The notes under the pieces: model-generated | Databases searched by the model: none | Seen by the model: the letters and a program-made list of their open reading frames with translations, nothing else | Told to the model about the DNA's origin: nothing | Position numbers and translations under genes: made by a program | Source of the DNA: an uncultured Sulfurovum sp. | GTDB lineage: Bacteria > Campylobacterota > Campylobacteria > Campylobacterales > Sulfurovaceae | DNA: 37,546 nt | NCBI GenBank assembly: GCA_902727995.1 | Contig: CACVAZ010000117.1 | Span: 55,945-93,490 of the forward strand | Direction: 5' to 3' | Shown: positions 8,843 through 16,813 of the stretch, piece after piece | Layout: each line of letters starts with the position of its first letter | Position numbering within the stretch: position 1 is the stretch's first letter

Positions 8843-10018
8843 TTATTGGTTGATGTTAGGCAAATTTTCAACATAAAGTGATTGAGAAGGAAAAGCAAAG
8901 TCTGAATTATTATCTTCTATAATTTTCATTATTTCTAAGTTTACCTCTTCTTTTATTTCCATATATTTAGCCCAATTAGCCGTATTTGAAAAGGTATAAA
9001 TAAATATATCTAAAGAACTATCATTAAAAGCAGTAAAGTTGACGAGCATGGTCTCTTTTTGGGCAATACCTTCATGGTTTCTAAGCATTGTTTTAATGTC
9101 ATTAAGAATTTTTTTCATTTGTGGACTTGTTGTTGAGTAAGTTAGCCCAATAGTCATCTTAATACGTCTTACCCCTCTTCTTGAAAAATTTTCAATAGGA
9201 CTGTTAGCAATGACTTGGTTAGGTAAAGTAATAAGGGATTTTCCAAAAGAGCGAATTTTAGTTGTACGCATTCCAATGTCTTCAACTGTTCCCTCTACAC
9301 TACCAATTTTTATCCATTCTCCAATTCGTATTGATTTATCAAGAAGTAAGGCAATTGATCCAAAAAGATTTGCTGCTGTATCTTTAGCAGCCAAGGCAAA
9401 GGCTAGACCACCAATCCCTAAACCAGCCACCAGACCTCCTACATTGATACCCCATACTTGTAGCACAGCACCTAGCCCAATAAATAAAACAATTCCTCTA
9501 ATTATGGTAAGTATGAAATTTCCCATTTCATGTGCAAGTTCAGGATTAAAACTTTTGGTAAAATGGTAAATAGCTCCTCTTAATGCATGGGTTAGAGCAA
9601 AGATTGCCCAAAATAAGTTGTAAACAAGCATGGCATCTATAAGTTGTGCAATAAATGTTGTTTCTATAAAAAGCAAGGCAAAGAAAAGACGAACGCCAAT
9701 AATAACAAAAACGAAAGTAAGGGGTCCTTTTAACGCAGAGAGTATTCGGTCATCATAATAGGTTTGGGTACGTGTCGTAAGAGGTTGTAGAACTTTAATA
9801 GCTAAGGTTGCAAAAAGTTTACGCAAAGTTAAAAAGAATAAGAGTGAAAAAATGGCAGCTAAAATATTTGCCAAAGGTATATTGAAATACAGTTCACTAA
9901 AAAAAGAGACTTCTTCTATTTGATAAAGATGATTTAACCAGTTTTGAACTTGAGGAAAAAAATTGATATCAAGTTTTTCAATGATTTCTTGGGTTTGGGT
10001 TACATTGTTGTCATTCAT
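8843..10018 (-). CDS. MscS-family mechanosensitive ion channel
   Basis: This is a small-conductance mechanosensitive channel homologue that would release solutes on osmotic downshock through the inner membrane. Several hydrophobic segments precede the pore-lining helix, whose glycine/alanine pattern is visible in VAGLGIGGLAFALAAKDTAANLFG. The beta domain follows (IGEWIKIGSVEGTVEDIGMRTTKIRSF, LPNQVIANSPIENFSRR). The C-terminal alpha/beta part is complete. The track uses a GTG at 10081. The ATG at 10018 (391 residues) is preferred because AAAAAAGAGATTAAG lies before it and the longer form only adds a basic hydrophobic stretch. The channel's ion preference cannot be read. Confidence 0.9.
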   Translation of the reverse strand: MNDNNVTQTQEIIEKLDINFFPQVQNWLNHLYQIEEVSFFSELYFNIPLANILAAIFSLLFFLTLRKLFATLAIKVLQPLTTRTQTYYDDRILSALKGPLTFVFVIIGVRLFFALLFIETTFIAQLIDAMLVYNLFWAIFALTHALRGAIYHFTKSFNPELAHEMGNFILTIIRGIVLFIGLGAVLQVWGINVGGLVAGLGIGGLAFALAAKDTAANLFGSIALLLDKSIRIGEWIKIGSVEGTVEDIGMRTTKIRSFGKSLITLPNQVIANSPIENFSRRGVRRIKMTIGLTYSTTSPQMKKILNDIKTMLRNHEGIAQKETMLVNFTAFNDSSLDIFIYTFSNTANWAKYMEIKEEVNLEIMKIIEDNNSDFAFPSQSLYVENLPNINQ

Positions 10019-10136
10019 CTTAATCTCTTTTTTAAATATTATTTTATCTAAAAAAGTAGATATAATGCTTCTTTTAGTCACAGTTTTTGTACATAAACTT
10101 GATTAGATATAGTTATAAAAATAATAAAGGAATATT

Positions 10137-10877
10137 ATGAACAAAATATTAATATTGTTGGGCTTTTTACTTGCATCAAGTTTTTTACAAGCAGAAACAA
10201 TTAAGGCTGATTTCAAAGTAGAATTTGGGATTATTGGTGAAATAGGAATTGCGAATGCAATTTTAACCAAAGATGATAGAGTTTATGAAATTAATGTAAA
10301 ATTAAAGGCAACAGGGATTGCTAATACGCTATCAGGAGGAAGGAAAGAACATCATATCTCTAAAGGACATATTGAGAACGGTGTGATGGTATCAGACTAT
10401 TATCAAGTGACTAAATCTCATGGCTCAAAAATGACGACTAAGCTTTACAGTATTAACCATGAAGAAAAAACTGTTAAAAAAGAGTACAAACGTTGGAAAA
10501 ATGGAAAACTAAATGTTGATGAGACGGATACTTTAGATTTTTATTCTGCTGATGATTTATTAACGCTTTATTTTAATTTAAATAAAAAAATAACAGATAA
10601 AAGGATTAGTAAGAATTATACTTTTAAAGCAGTTGGTGCTGAAAAGCAACAAGGGGAAGTTGAAGTGCTTATTCCTAAACAACTGAAGATTAAAGACTAT
10701 AAAGAAATGTTAGGAGAGAGTGATGACTCTTGGTATGCAAAAGCCATTGTGCATCAAGATATTTTTTCATCTGATAAAGGAGAATTGTTACTTCGTATTG
10801 GAAATGATGGTATTACCCAAAAAGCTGTCTTAAAAGATTTAATATTTTTTGGAGATATTAGAGCTGAGAGAATTTAG
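10137..10877 (+). CDS. DUF3108-family periplasmic protein
   Basis: This 246-residue exported protein has a signal peptide (MNKILILLGFLLASSFLQA). The body is beta-rich, with KADFKVEFGIIGEIGIANA at the start and the alternating pattern of DUF3108 proteins, including a DTLDFYSADDLLTLYFNL stretch near residue 140. The function of the family is not established. It is convergent with the Csd3-like peptidase gene, from which it is separated by about 22 bases and a hairpin. An AAAGGA ribosome-binding site precedes the ATG. The family call is by pattern recognition and should be confirmed by a profile search. Confidence 0.8.
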   Translation: MNKILILLGFLLASSFLQAETIKADFKVEFGIIGEIGIANAILTKDDRVYEINVKLKATGIANTLSGGRKEHHISKGHIENGVMVSDYYQVTKSHGSKMTTKLYSINHEEKTVKKEYKRWKNGKLNVDETDTLDFYSADDLLTLYFNLNKKITDKRISKNYTFKAVGAEKQQGEVEVLIPKQLKIKDYKEMLGESDDSWYAKAIVHQDIFSSDKGELLLRIGNDGITQKAVLKDLIFFGDIRAERI

Positions 10878-10886
10878 TTTTCTCTC
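10866..10886. terminator. Hairpin between the DUF3108 and peptidase genes
   Basis: GAGAGAA-TTTAGTT-TTCTCTC forms a 7-base-pair stem that contains the DUF3108 stop codon in its loop. It is followed by a pyrimidine-rich stretch, so it could terminate both convergent genes. Confidence 0.45.
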
Positions 10887-10899
10887 CTCTTTAATATTT

Positions 10900-12102
10900 T
10901 TATTTACGTTTAGGAAGTTTCTTGAAACAGTTAAGACATTTCTTACTTTCTTCTCTAATAATACTAGACTTTCGAGCGATGGTTTCTCGAAACTGAGGTC
11001 GATAATGACGAACAAGTTTTCGTAGTTTCTCATAGGATTTTCCTTTAATTTTAACTACTTTTGCTGTCTGTTTTTTGACATATCGTCCAGGATTTACAGC
11101 ACGGTTTTTCTTATACAGTCCAAAGTGTAAATGAGGTCCTGTACTACGTCCTGATGTTCCGACGTATCCAATGGTTTTACCTTGTTTGACATAAGAACCT
11201 CTATGAATACCTTTAGCATAGCTTTTCATATGAGCATAAAGTGTTTTAAGTCCATTGGCATGTTGGATTTCTATGGTTCTCCCATAACCACCTTTCCAGC
11301 CTTTAAATACGACTTTCCCTTTTGAAGAAGCCACAATTCTTGAACCAGAACGTGCAGCATAGTCAATACCTAAGTGAGGACGATAACGTTTATGAATAGG
11401 ATGATAACGCCTGTGACTAAAACCACTTGAAATTCGCTTCATATTAGGAACAGGTTGAATAAAACGGGTGCTATAAGTACGTTTGTATTGTGTACCTAAA
11501 GAGTCATAATACTTTTCATTGTCCATTAAGAAGCCGTAAAAACGTTGTTTGTTAATTTCAATAAGACAGGCATCAATTTGTGGGCTAGTGTAGGGTTTGT
11601 TGTTTCGATAGCGTTGGGTATAAAAAATGATAATTCGGTCACCCTTTTTCATTTTATGAAAAGGAATACTTTTTGAATAAACTTCTTCAAGCTCTTTTCC
11701 ATAGAACCATGTTTTAGTCGCTTTATATAAGTCTTTTTTAAAACCATATTTCATCTTTATGGAGATGGTTCTTTCAATCAAGTCATAGGGAATTTCTACA
11801 TATTTATAGCTATAACCCTTTTTTGAATTTTTTAATTGAAGCATTAGTTCATCAGAAACAGGAATATTTATGGTCGTGATTTTCCCTTTTTTTCGGTTAA
11901 TACTGTAACTTTGACCAGCTCTAATTTCTTGAATAAGTTCTTTGTCTTCTTTGTGCATATTATAATAAGTTTTTTGAGGAATACCATGTTTCTTTAAAAA
12001 ACCTAAAAAAGTTAGTTTGTTACTCCATTTGTATTCTTTAGCTGAAATGTTTTGGGTAAAAAGAAGGAGGGAAATTAATATAAGTAGTACTTTTATAGGC
12101 AT
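10900..12102 (-). CDS. csd3: Csd3/Pgp3-like M23 peptidoglycan peptidase
   Basis: This is a secreted zinc metallopeptidase that trims peptidoglycan crosslinks and stem peptides. In Helicobacter pylori (Csd3/HdpA) and Campylobacter jejuni (Pgp3) it helps set helical cell shape. A signal peptide is present (IKVLLILISLLLFTQNISA). The N-terminal regulatory domains occupy about residues 25-215. The M23 domain follows with HLGIDYAA near residue 243, a conserved YAHM motif and the HLHFG motif near residue 325, so the zinc ligands (HxxxD and the last His of HxH) are present. The 400-residue length agrees with about 403 for Csd3. A basic C-terminal tail ends in KKCLNCFKKLPKRK. The orthology is inferred from length and order of domains, and other M23 paralogues are possible. 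Confidence 0.84.
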   Translation of the reverse strand: MPIKVLLILISLLLFTQNISAKEYKWSNKLTFLGFLKKHGIPQKTYYNMHKEDKELIQEIRAGQSYSINRKKGKITTINIPVSDELMLQLKNSKKGYSYKYVEIPYDLIERTISIKMKYGFKKDLYKATKTWFYGKELEEVYSKSIPFHKMKKGDRIIIFYTQRYRNNKPYTSPQIDACLIEINKQRFYGFLMDNEKYYDSLGTQYKRTYSTRFIQPVPNMKRISSGFSHRRYHPIHKRYRPHLGIDYAARSGSRIVASSKGKVVFKGWKGGYGRTIEIQHANGLKTLYAHMKSYAKGIHRGSYVKQGKTIGYVGTSGRSTGPHLHFGLYKKNRAVNPGRYVKKQTAKVVKIKGKSYEKLRKLVRHYRPQFRETIARKSSIIREESKKCLNCFKKLPKRK

Positions 12103-12190
12103 ATAATATCTTTTTGTAAATTTTAAAACAGATTCTAACCGAAAGGTTCTTATAAGTATGGTAAAATTCCAAAAAAATTAAAGGTTATAT

Positions 12191-13090
12191 TTGAAAAAAT
12201 ATATTTTAGGCATGGATAGGGGTATTTTATTTATGCTTTTAGCTTCACTCTCTTTTGCATTTATGGGTGGCTTTGTTAAAGTGTTATCGCAAATATTACC
12301 AGCCGTGGAAGTGACTTTTTTTAGAAATATTTTTGGGGTAGTTTTGGTTGGTTTATCCATTTATAAAATACCTTTAAAACAAACAGGTGGAAAATTTTTA
12401 CTTTTAGTTTTTCGAGGTTCAATGGGCTTTGCTGCTCTTTTGGCTTATTTTTATTTGATTGCTAACATTCCTTTAGGTGAAGCCATTACTTATAATAAAA
12501 CTTCTCCCATATTTGTAGCCATATTTGCCTATCTTTTTTTAAATGAAAAACTTGGAAAAAACGCTATTTTAGCTATTTTACTTGGGTTTGTAGGCATTTT
12601 ATTTGTGGCTCAACCCACAGGAGGCTCTTTTGATAAATATGATGTTTTGGGTATTTTTTCAGGCATAGGAGCAGCTTTGGCATATACCTCCATACGAGAA
12701 CTTAGAAAATATTATGATACCCGTGCCATTGTGATGTCATTTATGAGTATTGGAACCATTGCTCCTTTGATCTTAATGCTTAGTACCCCTTATGTTTCAG
12801 TCTCTTCAGATTTTGATTGGATGTTTTCTGAGTTTATCATGCCAAAAGGCATTGAATGGTTTTATGTGACAGCTGTGGGACTTTTTGCGACTGCTTCACA
12901 GCTACTCATGACTAAGGCATATGAGTTAACCAAGGCTGGAATTGTAGGAACAATCTCTTATTCTAATATTGTATTTGGGGTGATTATTGGGCTTGTGTTG
13001 GGTGATGCTCTACCTAATATTTGGACATTTTTAGGTATAATATTGGTTATCAGTTCGGGTCTTTTAGTGGCTCTTGCTAAAGATAAATAA
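12191..13090 (+). CDS. EamA/DMT-family transporter
   Basis: This is a ten-helix drug/metabolite transporter superfamily protein of the inner membrane, with two EamA repeats (about residues 12-138 and 150-295). Typical features are GILFMLLASLSFAFMGGFVK at the start, the end-of-repeat pattern LGFVGILFVAQP, and LGIILVISSGLLVAL at the C-terminus. The substrate is not predictable. The TTG start at 12191 is supported by TAAAGG six bases upstream; the ATG at 12212 has a poorer site. It is followed by kdsA after 13 bases, so the two are probably co-transcribed. Confidence 0.88.
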   Translation: MKKYILGMDRGILFMLLASLSFAFMGGFVKVLSQILPAVEVTFFRNIFGVVLVGLSIYKIPLKQTGGKFLLLVFRGSMGFAALLAYFYLIANIPLGEAITYNKTSPIFVAIFAYLFLNEKLGKNAILAILLGFVGILFVAQPTGGSFDKYDVLGIFSGIGAALAYTSIRELRKYYDTRAIVMSFMSIGTIAPLILMLSTPYVSVSSDFDWMFSEFIMPKGIEWFYVTAVGLFATASQLLMTKAYELTKAGIVGTISYSNIVFGVIIGLVLGDALPNIWTFLGIILVISSGLLVALAKDK

Positions 13091-13103
13091 AGAGGATTAA
13101 AAT

Positions 13104-13904
13104 ATGAAATTAATAGCTGGACCTTGTGTATTGGAGAGTCGTGACACGGTCATGAGAATTGCTGAATCATTAAATAAATATTATGAAGATTGTACTAAAG
13201 ATTTTTATTTTAAAGCCAGTTTTGACAAAGCAAATAGAACTTCACTGAATTCTTTTAGAGGGCCTGGGCTTGATGAGGGCTTGAAAATGCTTCAAGAAGT
13301 AAAAGAGCAGTTTGGTTATAAGTTATTAACTGATGTTCATGACTATACCCAACCAGCCACTGTAGCTGAAGTGGTTGATGTCTTACAAATCCCTGCTTTT
13401 CTCTGTCGTCAAACAGATTTACTGGTCGCTGCTGCGAAGACAGGTGCTGTAGTGAACATTAAAAAAGGGCAATTTTTAGCACCACAAGCCATGGAGCATT
13501 CTGTTGCAAAAGTACTTAAAACACGTGGTTTTGAGGGTAAAGTTTCATATGAAAATTCAGAAAAGTACAATGTCTGGTTAACAGAACGGGGTTCAAGTTT
13601 TGGTTATGGTAACTTGGTAGTAGACATGAGAGGCTTAAAGCAAATGCGAGAGTTTGCTCCTGTAATTTTTGATGCAACACATTCAGTTCAACAACCAGCT
13701 TCTGGTGGAGCAACCTCTGGAGGAGACTCTGCTTTAGTGCCTTATCTGTCACGTGCAGCAGCAGCCGTTGGGGTCGATGGTTTCTTTTTTGAAACACATT
13801 TTGACCCAAGTATTGCGTTGAGTGATGGGCCCAATATGATAGAATTAAAAAAATTAGATGCCTTAATGAAACAAATTGAAGCGATACAATCTATTGTTGA
13901 ATAG
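13104..13904 (+). CDS. kdsA: 3-deoxy-8-phosphooctulonate (KDO-8-P) synthase
   Basis: This cytosolic enzyme condenses phosphoenolpyruvate with arabinose 5-phosphate to make KDO-8-phosphate for the lipopolysaccharide inner core. The N-terminal [45 protein letters not shown] and [11 protein letters not shown]-type motifs (here [12 protein letters not shown]) are intact. The 266-residue length is normal. The order kdsA-ribH-nusB is conserved in Campylobacter and relatives. It lies 13 bases after the EamA gene. A palindromic repeat begins 2 bases after its stop. Confidence 0.97.
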   Translation: MKLIAGPCVLESRDTVMRIAESLNKYYEDCTKDFYFKASFDKANRTSLNSFRGPGLDEGLKMLQEVKEQFGYKLLTDVHDYTQPATVAEVVDVLQIPAFLCRQTDLLVAAAKTGAVVNIKKGQFLAPQAMEHSVAKVLKTRGFEGKVSYENSEKYNVWLTERGSSFGYGNLVVDMRGLKQMREFAPVIFDATHSVQQPASGGATSGGDSALVPYLSRAAAAVGVDGFFFETHFDPSIALSDGPNMIELKKLDALMKQIEAIQSIVE

Positions 13905-13905
13905 C

Positions 13906-13920
13906 TTCGATTTCATCGAA
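13906..13920. repeat. Short palindrome, TTCGAT-type repeat, copy 1
   Basis: TTCGAT-TTC-ATCGAA is a perfect 6-base-pair inverted repeat directly after the kdsA stop. It shares its core with both arms of the larger repeat downstream of ribH (14468-14522), so it looks like a single-unit copy of the same element. Confidence 0.5.
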
Positions 13921-13941
13921 CAAAATAAAAGATTAATTCGT

Positions 13942-13947
13942 TATAAT
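13942..13947 (+). promoter_or_regulatory. Candidate -10 box for ribH
   Basis: A TATAAT box lies 34 bases upstream of the ribH start and downstream of the palindrome after kdsA. ribH may therefore have its own promoter despite the operon-like order. Confidence 0.45.
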
Positions 13948-13981
13948 CATTTAAATTTATTTAAAAGACAAAAGGATGTTG

Positions 13982-14452
13982 ATGACAACAGTTGAAGGTA
14001 ACTTACAAGTAGATACACGCAAAAAAGTAGCAATTATTAATGCGAGGTTTAACCATTTTATTACCGATAGATTGGTAGAGGGAGCTGTGGATGTGTATGC
14101 AAGACATGGTGGAAATGCTGATGATTTAGATTTAATTTTGGTTCCAGGTGCATTTGAAGTACCTTTTGCATTAGATAAAGCTTTGGCTTCTGGTAAGTAC
14201 GATGCTGTATGTTGTTTGGGGGCAGTTATTCGTGGGGCAACACCTCATTTTGATTATGTTTCAGCAGAAGCAACAAAAGGAGTCGCATCAGCAACTATGA
14301 AACATGGTAAACCAGCAACTTTTGGGGTTTTAACCGTAGATAGCATTGAACAAGCCATTGAACGTGCTGGTACAAAAGCTGGTAATAAAGGTGGCGAAGC
14401 AATGGCTGGGCTTATTGAACTTATGAATTTATATACGGCTTTAGAGGTGTAA
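13982..14452 (+). CDS. ribH: 6,7-dimethyl-8-ribityllumazine synthase
   Basis: The enzyme makes the lumazine precursor of riboflavin from the butanone phosphate and the pyrimidinedione, usually as a 60-subunit shell. Motifs visible are [17 protein letters not shown] near the N-terminus, [29 protein letters not shown] with the catalytic His, and [24 protein letters not shown]. The track starts at 13976, but that ATG directly touches the AAAGG ribosome-binding site. The ATG at 13982 has a 6-base spacing and gives 156 residues, the normal length. Palindromic repeats lie both before and after the gene. No FMN riboswitch was seen. Confidence 0.96.
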   Translation: MTTVEGNLQVDTRKKVAIINARFNHFITDRLVEGAVDVYARHGGNADDLDLILVPGAFEVPFALDKALASGKYDAVCCLGAVIRGATPHFDYVSAEATKGVASATMKHGKPATFGVLTVDSIEQAIERAGTKAGNKGGEAMAGLIELMNLYTALEV

Positions 14453-14467
14453 ATAGTTTATGTATGT

Positions 14468-14522
14468 CGTAGGTTTGATTTTATCGAACGTTAATATGTT
14501 GTTCGATTAAATCGAACCTACG
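14468..14522. repeat. Nested palindromic repeat between ribH and nusB
   Basis: Two 22-base arms (14468-14489 and 14501-14522) form an inverted repeat with two differences and an 11-base loop. The outer ends are CGTAGG and CCTACG. Each arm is itself palindromic (GTTCGAT-TAA-ATCGAAC on the right). The same core occurs after kdsA. It could act as a hairpin in RNA or be a mobile palindromic repeat. Confidence 0.8.
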
Positions 14523-14534
14523 GTATTTTGAATA

Positions 14535-14567
14535 TATATAAAAGTTCAAATTTTGAATTTTTATATA
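14535..14567. other. AT-rich near-perfect palindrome upstream of nusB
   Basis: TATATAAAAGTTCAAA pairs with TTTGAATTTTTATATA across a single T, giving 16 pairs with one G-T wobble. It lies 34 bases before the nusB start and 12 bases after the previous repeat. It might attenuate or terminate transcription before nusB, or bind a regulator. Confidence 0.55.
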
Positions 14568-14601
14568 CATTTTAAAAATGTAACGAAGGTAAGAATAAAA
14601 T

Positions 14602-15054
14602 ATGGCAACAAGACATCAAGCAAGAACAGCAGTAGTAGGACTTTTATACGCCTATGATTTAGGTAATGAAAATATTTCAACTTTTACAGATGATATTTTA
14701 GAAGAAGATAAAATAAGAAATAAGCAAAGGGAATTTTCACATACTCTTTTTAATGGAACAATTGAAAACTTAGTGCTTATTGATACTGAAATACAGAAGC
14801 ATCTTAGATCTTGGGATTATAAATCAATTGGTAAAGTGGAAAAAGCAATCATGCGTTTGGCTACTTTTGAGATTATGGTTGAGGGAACAGATAAACGTAT
14901 TATTATTAATGAAGCCATTGAGTTGGCAAAAGTTTTGGCTGATGATAGGTCTCCACATTTTATTAATGCTGTATTGGATGCAATAGGTAAAGAAGAAGCA
15001 GCCAATATTGAGAAACCTGAGGAGATTGAAGTACCTAAAGAGAAACCTGAGTAG
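14602..15054 (+). CDS. nusB: Transcription antitermination/N utilization factor NusB
   Basis: NusB is a small all-helical RNA-binding protein that, with NusE (S10), promotes antitermination of rRNA transcription. The start MATRHQARTAVVGLLYAYDLG is typical. The C-terminal half has the family pattern KSIGKVEKAIMRLATFEI and IIINEAIELAKVLADDRSPHFINAVLDAI. The body ends near residue 134, and a Pro/Glu-rich tail (IEKPEEIEVPKEKPE) of about 16 residues follows, which is an extension beyond the usual fold. The gene follows ribH as in other Campylobacterota, but two strong palindromes lie between them. It is convergent with the next gene, 3 bases away. Confidence 0.94.
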   Translation: MATRHQARTAVVGLLYAYDLGNENISTFTDDILEEDKIRNKQREFSHTLFNGTIENLVLIDTEIQKHLRSWDYKSIGKVEKAIMRLATFEIMVEGTDKRIIINEAIELAKVLADDRSPHFINAVLDAIGKEEAANIEKPEEIEVPKEKPE

Positions 15055-15057
15055 CTT

Positions 15058-15627
15058 TTAAAAAGGACTACTCGGAGAATTCCCAATGGGTGTTCCTAAA
15101 GTTGGATGTTGATTCTTCTGACCATTTTGTCTAGGAATGGGTATTCCTAAAGATGGATTATTAAATGGGTTCGTTGAAATGGGTGTAGGGACGGTTTCAT
15201 TTCCTGGCATAGGAATGGTAACGGCATCTTTATAATTATCTATTTCATCTTGTGGAATGATTTGATCATCATAAAATTCTTCATTATCAAACATAGAAAG
15301 ATTGGCTTCTTTTTCTCTTTCTAATTGTTCTTCATCCGATATGTATTCTGCTCCCTCAGGAATGGTTCTTGTTAAATTTTTTTCTTGACTATGATTTAAA
15401 TCATTCTTAAGTGTCTCATTTTTGGTTGCTACTTCTTCTTTATCCCTTTCTGTAAGAGGAGGATGAGGTATGCGTGTGTAAGTTGGAACATTGCTTGTAT
15501 TTCTTTGACTGTTCTCTTTGTCTTCTTTAATCATCTTATAGGCATAAAACCCCAAGCCAATGAATATAACCACAGTTATGAGAAGTATTTTAAGAAAAAT
15601 CGTAGATTTTTTTTCATTATTTTGCAT
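15058..15627 (-). CDS. Membrane-anchored proline/asparagine-rich protein of unknown function
   Basis: I do not recognise this 189-residue protein. It has a short basic cytoplasmic start, one membrane helix (FLKILLITVVIFIGLGFYAY, about residues 11-30), then a hydrophilic, probably disordered periplasmic part. The middle is charged and rich in Glu and Lys. The last 55 residues are rich in Pro, Asn and Gly and hold an imperfect repeat, PSLGIPI and PTLGTPI. A TonB-like or scaffold role is conceivable, but nothing in the sequence proves it. It lies convergent to nusB and divergent to mqnC. An AAAAGG site precedes the ATG and overlaps a small hairpin. Confidence 0.6.
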   Translation of the reverse strand: MQNNEKKSTIFLKILLITVVIFIGLGFYAYKMIKEDKENSQRNTSNVPTYTRIPHPPLTERDKEEVATKNETLKNDLNHSQEKNLTRTIPEGAEYISDEEQLEREKEANLSMFDNEEFYDDQIIPQDEIDNYKDAVTIPMPGNETVPTPISTNPFNNPSLGIPIPRQNGQKNQHPTLGTPIGNSPSSPF

Positions 15628-15638
15628 TTTACACCTTT

Positions 15639-15655
15639 TAGTAGAAAGTCTACTA
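15639..15655 (-). promoter_or_regulatory. Small hairpin next to the ribosome-binding site
   Basis: TAGTAGA-AAG-TCTACTA is a perfect 7-base-pair inverted repeat. On the minus strand it ends in the first base of the AAAAGG ribosome-binding site of the preceding gene entry. It could modulate translation or be an operator. Confidence 0.35.
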
Positions 15656-15716
15656 GACCTTAATTTAAATTATGCTTTTCCTTTTATAAATATTTAGATA
15701 TAAAGTGATTGTTGAG

Positions 15717-15722
15717 TATAAT
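15717..15722 (+). promoter_or_regulatory. Candidate -10 box for mqnC
   Basis: TATAAT lies 26 bases upstream of the mqnC ATG, followed by an AAGGA ribosome-binding site at 15739-15743 with 5-base spacing. Confidence 0.55.
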
Positions 15723-15748
15723 CACGAATTATTAAGATAAGGATAAAT

Positions 15749-16810
15749 ATGAGTGCCTTAAATAACAGAAGAATGACCATAGATGAAGCAGTTGAACTAA
15801 TTGAAAAAGCAGATTTAAAAACTTTAGGTCGCATGGCTTCAGAAATGAAAGCCAAACTTCACCCTGAAAAAATCACTACTTTTGTGGTTGACAGGAATAT
15901 AAACTATACTAATATTTGTTGGGTAGACTGTAAGTTTTGTGCATTTTACACGCATGAAAAAAAAGAAAATGCTTACATCTTGACTTTTGAAGAAATTGAC
16001 CAAAAAATAGATGAGCTTTTAGCTATTGGTGGAACACAAATTTTGTTTCAAGGTGGGGTTCATCCTAAATTACAGATTGAGTGGTATGAAGATTTAGTAG
16101 AACATATTGCTGTTAAATATCCACAAGTAACGATTCATGGTTTCTCTTCTATTGAAATAGATTACATTGCGACACGTTCTAAGATTTCTATTTCAGAAGT
16201 GATAAAACGGCTTAGAGATAAGGGTCTAAGTTCTATTCCTGGTGCTGGAGCTGAAATATTGTCTGACAGAGTTCGGGACATTATTGCTCCTAAAAAACAT
16301 GATAAAGACCAATGGTTAGAGGTGCATCGACAAGCACATAAACTAGGTGTAAAGTCAACAGCTACCATGATGTACGGAACAGTTGAGACCATTCGCGAAA
16401 TTGTTGAACATTGGGATTATGTCCGTCAACTCCAAGATGAAACAGATGGGTTTAGAGCATTTATTATGTGGTCATATCAAAGTGACCATACGCAGTTAAA
16501 ACGAGAATTACCCACCATTTCTAAAACAACCCCCAATCAGTACCTGCGTTATTTGGCTGTGGCTCGTCTATTTTTAGATAATGTACCAAATATTCAAAGT
16601 TCTTGGGTCACACAAGGAAGCTACATTGGTCAAATGGCATTAAAATTTGGAGCAAATGACTTAGGTTCTACCATGATGGAAGAAAATGTAGTTTCAGCTG
16701 CTGGTGCTGCGAATTCGATGAATCAAGATGAAATGATAGAGCTTATACGTGACATAGGCGAGAACCCTGCTAAACGTAATACGGCCTATGATATTTTGGA
16801 GCGATTTTAA
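15749..16810 (+). CDS. mqnC: Cyclic dehypoxanthinyl futalosine synthase (radical SAM)
   Basis: MqnC catalyses the radical-SAM cyclisation of dehypoxanthine futalosine in the futalosine route to menaquinone, the main respiratory quinone of this phylum. The iron-sulfur cluster motif CWVDCKFC gives Cys-57, Cys-61 and Cys-64 (CX3CX2C). It is followed by the family patterns GGTQILFQGGVHP, FSSIEIDY and GAGAEILSDRVR. The 353-residue length fits MqnC; MqnE, the sister radical-SAM enzyme, has a different N-terminal region. It is followed after 3 bases by an M16-family gene, so the two are co-transcribed. No other mqn gene is in the window. Confidence 0.95.
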   Translation: MSALNNRRMTIDEAVELIEKADLKTLGRMASEMKAKLHPEKITTFVVDRNINYTNICWVDCKFCAFYTHEKKENAYILTFEEIDQKIDELLAIGGTQILFQGGVHPKLQIEWYEDLVEHIAVKYPQVTIHGFSSIEIDYIATRSKISISEVIKRLRDKGLSSIPGAGAEILSDRVRDIIAPKKHDKDQWLEVHRQAHKLGVKSTATMMYGTVETIREIVEHWDYVRQLQDETDGFRAFIMWSYQSDHTQLKRELPTISKTTPNQYLRYLAVARLFLDNVPNIQSSWVTQGSYIGQMALKFGANDLGSTMMEENVVSAAGAANSMNQDEMIELIRDIGENPAKRNTAYDILERF

Positions 16811-16813
16811 AAA

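Noticed and set aside
9210-9569. 119-codon plus-strand ORF inside the MscS gene
   Set aside because: It lies opposite the conserved pore and beta domain; its composition is that of an antisense shadow.
12138-12149. AACC-GAAA-GGTT mini-hairpin upstream of the EamA gene
   Set aside because: A 4-base-pair stem is too short to support a regulatory call even with a GNRA loop.
13516-13809. 97-codon minus-strand ORF inside kdsA
   Set aside because: It is a shadow of a strongly conserved coding region with no independent start signals.
13922-13981. FMN riboswitch upstream of ribH
   Set aside because: The leader is only about 60 bases, AT-rich, and lacks the conserved RFN element sequences.
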